64,000 nt of DNA from Amycolatopsis benzoatilytica AK 16/65 (GTDB lineage: Bacteria > Actinomycetota > Actinomycetes > Mycobacteriales > Pseudonocardiaceae). Shown here in pieces: positions 57,199-64,000 of the stretch (position 1 is the first letter of the stretch; each line of letters starts with the position of its first letter). The stretch is from assembly GCF_000383915.1 (NCBI RefSeq), contig NZ_KB912942.1:5110367-5174366 (forward strand). Reading direction: 5' to 3'. The notes under the pieces were generated by a model. The model ran no database searches. It saw only the letters and a program-made list of their open reading frames with translations, and was not told the origin of the DNA. Position numbers and translations under genes: made by a program.

Positions 57199-57855
57199 GT
57201 GGTGTCGTTCCTGATCCGGGTCCAGCTACCGGACTCCCCTGGCACCCTCGGCGCGGTCGCGACCGCGCTCGGCACGGTGGGGGCAGACATCCTGAGCGTG
57301 GACGTGGTGGAGCGCGGCGGCGGTCTCGCGATCGACGACCTGGTGGTCGAACTCCCGTCCGGCCGGCTCCCGGACGCGCTGATCACCGCGGCCGAGAGCG
57401 TGGAAGGCGTCGAGGTCGACGCCGTGCGGCCATACGCGGGCATCCTCGACACCCATCGCGAACTGGAGCTTGTCGAGGAGATCGCGGCCCAGCCGAAAGA
57501 AGGGCTGAGCCTGCTCGCCGAGGGCGTGCCGAAGATCATCCGCGCGGGCTGGGCGGTGATCGTCGAACACTCGGAATCCGGCCCACGCCGGCTGGCCTCG
57601 TCGAGCGCGGCCCCGGAGAACCCGGTCACGGACCTGCCCTGGCTGCCGCTGGAGCGCGCCACGGTGCTGGACGGCGAGGAGGACTGGGTCCCGGAGACCT
57701 GGAAAGAGCTGGGCACCGAGCTGGCGGCGACACCGCTGGGCAAGCCGGGGGTCGCGATGCTGGTCGCGCGGCCGGGCGGGCCGAATTTCCGCGCCGCCGA
57801 AGTCGCTCGGCTGGCCCATTTCGCCGGGATCGTCGCGGTGGTACTGGACGGCTGA
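57199..57855 (+). CDS. ACT-domain protein (Rv3013-like)
   Basis: 218 residues from GTG at 57199 (57202 also possible). The N-terminal ACT domain [48 protein letters not shown] is followed by about 130 residues typical of this actinobacterial family. It is divergent from gatCAB, the same context as Rv3013. ACT domains bind amino acids, so a sensing role is likely; no catalytic motif is seen. A small GACCCAA-GTT-TTGGGTC hairpin overlaps its stop. Confidence 0.82.
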   Translation: MVSFLIRVQLPDSPGTLGAVATALGTVGADILSVDVVERGGGLAIDDLVVELPSGRLPDALITAAESVEGVEVDAVRPYAGILDTHRELELVEEIAAQPKEGLSLLAEGVPKIIRAGWAVIVEHSESGPRRLASSSAAPENPVTDLPWLPLERATVLDGEEDWVPETWKELGTELAATPLGKPGVAMLVARPGGPNFRAAEVARLAHFAGIVAVVLDG

Positions 57856-57917
57856 CCCAAGTTTTGGGTCGGCTGTCCTGACATAGAATCACCTGACACG
57901 CAGTTGCATGTCAGGTG
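57854..57917 (+). terminator. Two hairpins after the ACT-domain gene
   Basis: GACCCAA-GTT-TTGGGTC (57854–57870) overlaps the stop codon, and CACCTGACA-N10-TGTCAGGTG (57890–57917) follows. The first may act as terminator; the second, a perfect 9-bp palindrome, could also be a protein-binding site. Sequence 57918–58164 shows no gene. Confidence 0.5.
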
Positions 57918-58164
57918 GTTCTGCTTCAGCTGCGAGTGCTGCGGGATGCAGTCTCGGTCAGCCCGTAGTCCCGGCACGGCCGCGGTCACCGCTTCGCTGG
58001 ACATCCAGAGACTGATCGCTGGCCATTAACCGCGCTCTCGTTACTCGGCAATGCCGCTGCGTCGGGACGTCGGGTCAGCATTTATCGGCGCAAAGCGTGA
58101 TCACCGCGTTAGGTCCACCACGGCTCCTGGTTTGAGGTGGTCTGCCGTCAGTCCTGGTCGCTGA

Positions 58165-58392
58165 TCATCGGCCGAACTGGTGCCAGGCGAATCGACCTCG
58201 CGGAGGTTGTGCAGCCCAACTGCCTGCCTCGCCCGTCGCCACGCTCAAGGTCTCCGTCGTGGCCGTGATGGTCGCAACAGTCTCCGTTGTCGTTGTGGTG
58301 CCGCCCGGCGGCGCAGCGCTGCACGCGACCGCCAGAAACGCGGCTGCACCGACGATAGGCATGGCGGCTTGAGTGGGTTTCGGCGTCATCAT
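58165..58392 (-). CDS. Small putative lipoprotein
   Basis: 75 residues from the double ATG at 58392, with GGGGGATGC upstream. The signal peptide MPIVGAAAFLAVAC ends in a lipobox. The mature part starts SAAPPGGTTTTTETVATITATTETL, a Thr-rich linker typical of actinobacterial lipoproteins, and ends in a short Trp-containing tail. No domain is recognised. It lies just downstream of the GNAT gene. Confidence 0.55.
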   Translation of the reverse strand: MMTPKPTQAAMPIVGAAAFLAVACSAAPPGGTTTTTETVATITATTETLSVATGEAGSWAAQPPRGRFAWHQFGR

Positions 58393-58527
58393 GCATCCCC
58401 CGGCCGGCCGGAACTTCGTGCGTGACAACCGTCCAACCGCTGCCACCCAACGACGACAACCGTCGGCCAGCCGCCGCTCTGACTTGTCGCCGAAAATCGG
58501 CAACAGGCCCTGACCTGCGACAAGACC

Positions 58528-61890
<3,363 letters not shown>

Positions 61891-61962
61891 GATTCGGAAT
61901 TTCCCCCGGTTGTCTCTCTCTGCATCCACGGTACGCGCCGTCCCCTCGGCACGTCTGCGAAA

Positions 61963-62997
61963 TCACCAGTTCTCAGGCGGCTCGACAAACCCTTTGCCCA
62001 GGTCGCGGCTGAGAGCGAGAGCACGGCGCATCCACTCGTTCGTGGCTCCGGCCAGCCCGCATGCCGGCGTTGGGACCGCGCGCTCGGCGAGAATCGAACG
62101 GTTGAAACCCAGCCGGTCGACGAGCTTGAGGGCCGGTGCCGCGACCTCTTTCAGGGTCGGAGCGACCGTCGGGCCGAGGGCCGGAACGAGCCCGAGGAAC
62201 AACGACATCCCGCTGTCCCAAGCCTCGCCGATCTCGTCCAGAAGCTCCGCTGACGCACCGGCGAGCGCGCTGACGTCGAATGCGACCGCGCCGGCGCCAG
62301 CAGCGCGGAACAGCGCAAATGGCGGCCGCGGAGCACAGCAGTGGACGATGACCGGCTGACCGGTGATCGCGCCGACTCGCTCGATCGTCGCGGCCAGCAG
62401 TTCCCGCACCTCAGGCTCGGGAATCGCCGGAACATTCCCGTATCCCGACGGCGTGCGCAGATTCCCGGCAAGAACCGCAGGCAATGTCGGCTCGTCGAGC
62501 TGCACGACGACCGGCGCTCCACTCCGCGTGACCAGTTCGGCGACGTGCTGGGTGAGCCCGTCGAGCAACGACTCAGTGAAGTCCCGCAGCGCGCCGCGGT
62601 CGGTGAGAACTCGGTGTCCGCGGGCCAGCTCGATCCCGGCGCCGAGTGTCCACGGCCCGGCGATCTGTGCTTTGAGCACAGCCGGCGCACCGGCGTTCTC
62701 CCTCGCCTCCTGGACCGCGTCGAGGTCCCACTGGAGCAGGTCACGCCCCCGGCGATGGTCGTGACCAGGCCGCCCAGCCACGCGGTAACCGCTCGGCACG
62801 ACTTCGACAGCGAGGTCGACCAACAGCGCGGCGCTCCGGCCCACCAGATCGGCACCAACGCCCCGAGCAGGCAGTTCAGGCACATACGGGAAGCTGGGAA
62901 GCTCGCCGAACACCACAGCGGCAGCCTCGACGGGATCGGTCCCGGGCATGGACCCGATCCCGGTAGCGGCACCCGCGGGCCAAGGTCGTTCACTCAC
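61963..62997 (-). CDS. Cobalamin-independent methionine synthase (MetE C-terminal-like) family protein
   Basis: 344 residues from GTG at 62997. Conserved parts GIGSMPGTDPVEAAAVVFGELP, LKAQIAGPWTLG, VVQLDEPTLPAVLAG, HCCAPRPPFALF (metal-binding HxC) and GFNRSILAERAVPTPACGLAGA correspond to the MetE C-terminal/UROD-like barrel. It matches Rv3015c, upstream of ligA in mycobacteria. Without the MetE N-terminal half, a core-MetE type methyl transfer is possible, but the substrate is unproven. Confidence 0.82.
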   Translation of the reverse strand: MSERPWPAGAATGIGSMPGTDPVEAAAVVFGELPSFPYVPELPARGVGADLVGRSAALLVDLAVEVVPSGYRVAGRPGHDHRRGRDLLQWDLDAVQEARENAGAPAVLKAQIAGPWTLGAGIELARGHRVLTDRGALRDFTESLLDGLTQHVAELVTRSGAPVVVQLDEPTLPAVLAGNLRTPSGYGNVPAIPEPEVRELLAATIERVGAITGQPVIVHCCAPRPPFALFRAAGAGAVAFDVSALAGASAELLDEIGEAWDSGMSLFLGLVPALGPTVAPTLKEVAAPALKLVDRLGFNRSILAERAVPTPACGLAGATNEWMRRALALSRDLGKGFVEPPENW

Positions 62998-63143
62998 AAG
63001 CCGAATTGTCGCGGAACGGGACGCCGCTCGCCGCACCACCCCTTCCGAACACATTCACCCGAGTGCGCGTAACTAGCCGGACATTCGCCGCATATCCCTT
63101 TGCCTGCACCGAATTCGGGGCCATCAGGTTAGTCTGGATCGTC

Positions 63144-63836
63144 ATGACCAGCGCCGCCCCGCCACCGCCCGGCAAAACACCCGGTGACGCATCCGCCCGG
63201 GAGCCGCAGCGAGTAGCCATGCCCGGAGCACTGCCGCGCCGAACCTCGGGCCGATCCCTCGAACGGACGCTCTTCACCGAGCCAGTCCTCTTCGTAAGCC
63301 GCACCCCGAAGCCGACGAACGCCGGCGACGAATACGGCGTGTTCGACGGCCAGGGCATCCACATCGGGGCGGTCACGGTCACGACTCCGAGCTTTCTCCG
63401 CAGACTCATTCAACTTCTGTGGAAATCCGACCAGTACGTCGGCCGCCGGTTCGAAGTCCGCGACGCAGACCAGAGCACGGTCTTGAAGGTGGCGACACCG
63501 GCAAAGGACCCGGTCGCTCGGTTCATTGTCACCCGAGCTGATGAAACTCCGATCGGCAAGATCGCGCCTGACGGCAACGGCCGCTTCGCTCTCCGCGGCG
63601 AGAGCACGACAATCGCCACCGCCACCGTTTCGGCGCGGCACCCGTGGGAAGTCGCCGTCGAGGACCACTCCGGCACTGAGGTAGCCCGAGTCGCGCGCAT
63701 CGCGCCGGACGCTTCCCCGATCAGCGGCGACGCCTGCGTCGTCGAGATTCCACAGCAAGTCCCCGAGCCTCTGGCCAGCATGCTTGTCGCCGCCACGCTG
63801 ACGATGGACATCGCCTTCGCTCCGCAATCCCGCTGA
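63144..63836 (+). CDS. Phospholipid scramblase/LURP-one-related protein
   Basis: 230 residues from ATG at 63144; upstream in-frame codons are not conserved-looking. After a 55-residue Pro-rich start, the domain LERTLFTEPVLFVSRTPKPTNAGDEYGVFDGQGIHIGAVTV, YVGRRFEVRDADQSTVLKVATPAKDPVARFIVTRADETPIGKI and HPWEVAVEDHSGTEVARV is a tubby/LURP-like beta barrel. No membrane span is seen. Function in bacteria is not established. Divergent from the metE-like gene. Confidence 0.75.
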   Translation: MTSAAPPPPGKTPGDASAREPQRVAMPGALPRRTSGRSLERTLFTEPVLFVSRTPKPTNAGDEYGVFDGQGIHIGAVTVTTPSFLRRLIQLLWKSDQYVGRRFEVRDADQSTVLKVATPAKDPVARFIVTRADETPIGKIAPDGNGRFALRGESTTIATATVSARHPWEVAVEDHSGTEVARVARIAPDASPISGDACVVEIPQQVPEPLASMLVAATLTMDIAFAPQSR

Positions 63837-63940
63837 CCACGTGACCGGCGTCTCACCCCCACTCGGTGGACAGCGCACGAAACGCGGCTCAATGTAAGGA
63901 AAGTCCGGGACGTCGGAGTCCCGCTGGGACGGAGGTCGCC

Positions 63941-64000
63941 GTGGAGCCGTTGCCCGAAGGCAGCAACTCGAATTGGGCGGACCCCGGGGTTTACGAAGTA
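63941..64000 (+). CDS. Start of a metallo-beta-lactamase-fold hydrolase (cut by window end)
   Basis: GTG at 63941 follows GGACGGAGGTCGCC. The 20 visible residues begin MEPLPEGSNSNWADPGVYEV, which I recall as the N-terminus of actinobacterial MBL-fold hydrolases in this position. The catalytic HxHxDH motif is outside the window, so the family call is tentative. Confidence 0.5.
   Translation, partial: MEPLPEGSNSNWADPGVYEV

Noticed and set aside
63898..63909. GGAAAGTCCGGG, identical to a core piece of RNase P RNA
   Set aside because: The flanking conserved elements of RNase P RNA are missing and a protein-coding start follows at 63941; a chance match.

Overview
The window is high-GC actinobacterial DNA with GTG/TTG starts, Ala/Lys-tailed HU proteins and an F420-cofactor gene. 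The order gpsA–cofC–ppk–mutT1–hup–leuDC–IclR … leuB–serA … ilvCNB–PH protein … gatBAC–ACT protein–ligA is the conserved core backbone also found around Rv2982c–Rv3015c of Mycobacterium tuberculosis. Gene content, protein style and dispersed repeats suggest Pseudonocardiaceae, most likely Amycolatopsis or a close relative. That genus assignment is inference.

Layout. 1–355: the end of an IS110-family element, with the first 22 transposase codons and a structured non-coding end that could encode a bridge RNA. 356–7028: cysteine dioxygenase with a Cys-rich leader peptide, gpsA/plsC, cofC, ppk and mutT1. 7994–12889: a leuCD–IclR block flanked by two nearly identical, outward-facing hup genes. 12953–14529: gene-poor. 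14530–17558: glycine betaine/proline ABC importer. 18226–18458: tRNA-Glu and tRNA-Gln. 18508–22501: HAD hydrolase, FAD monooxygenase and FAH-family hydrolase. 22699–24539: citramalate synthase behind a leader-peptide attenuator. 24574–27706: iron/siderophore-type ABC importer whose permease is frameshifted. 28180–34664: leuB, a large secreted subtilase and serA. 34744–43310: accessory region with TetR, a decayed and an intact LLM oxidoreductase, ankyrin protein, double SnoaL, a MerR–HEAT/HEAT pair, a signal-peptidase-like lipoprotein and DUF397. 43425–49738: ilvC, ilvN, ilvB (second attenuator), PH protein and ilvD. 50000–53663: DoxX, a 2-hydroxyacid dehydrogenase, a sugar-dehydrogenase-like lipoprotein and a membrane protein. 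53664–63836: gatCAB, ACT protein, small lipoprotein, GNAT, ligA and three further conserved genes. 63941–64000: the start of a metallo-beta-lactamase-fold gene.

Metabolically the window gathers most of branched-chain amino acid synthesis: cimA feeding isoleucine, ilvBN/ilvC/ilvD shared, leuCD/leuB for leucine. serA and Asn/Gln-tRNA amidotransferase sit alongside. The two committed entry steps, cimA and ilvB, each have a promoter that places transcription start at a short leader ORF rich in Ile/Val/Leu, followed by a hairpin and U-tract. leuC is divergent from a probably leaderless IclR regulator with two palindromes between them.

Besides the IS110 end and the attenuators, the main oddities are ten intergenic or near-intergenic copies of a 19-bp imperfect palindrome, the hup pair, the frameshifted permease, the LLM pseudogene, and two enzymes that lack a catalytic residue. 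All positions were derived by reading; no similarity search or folding program was run.
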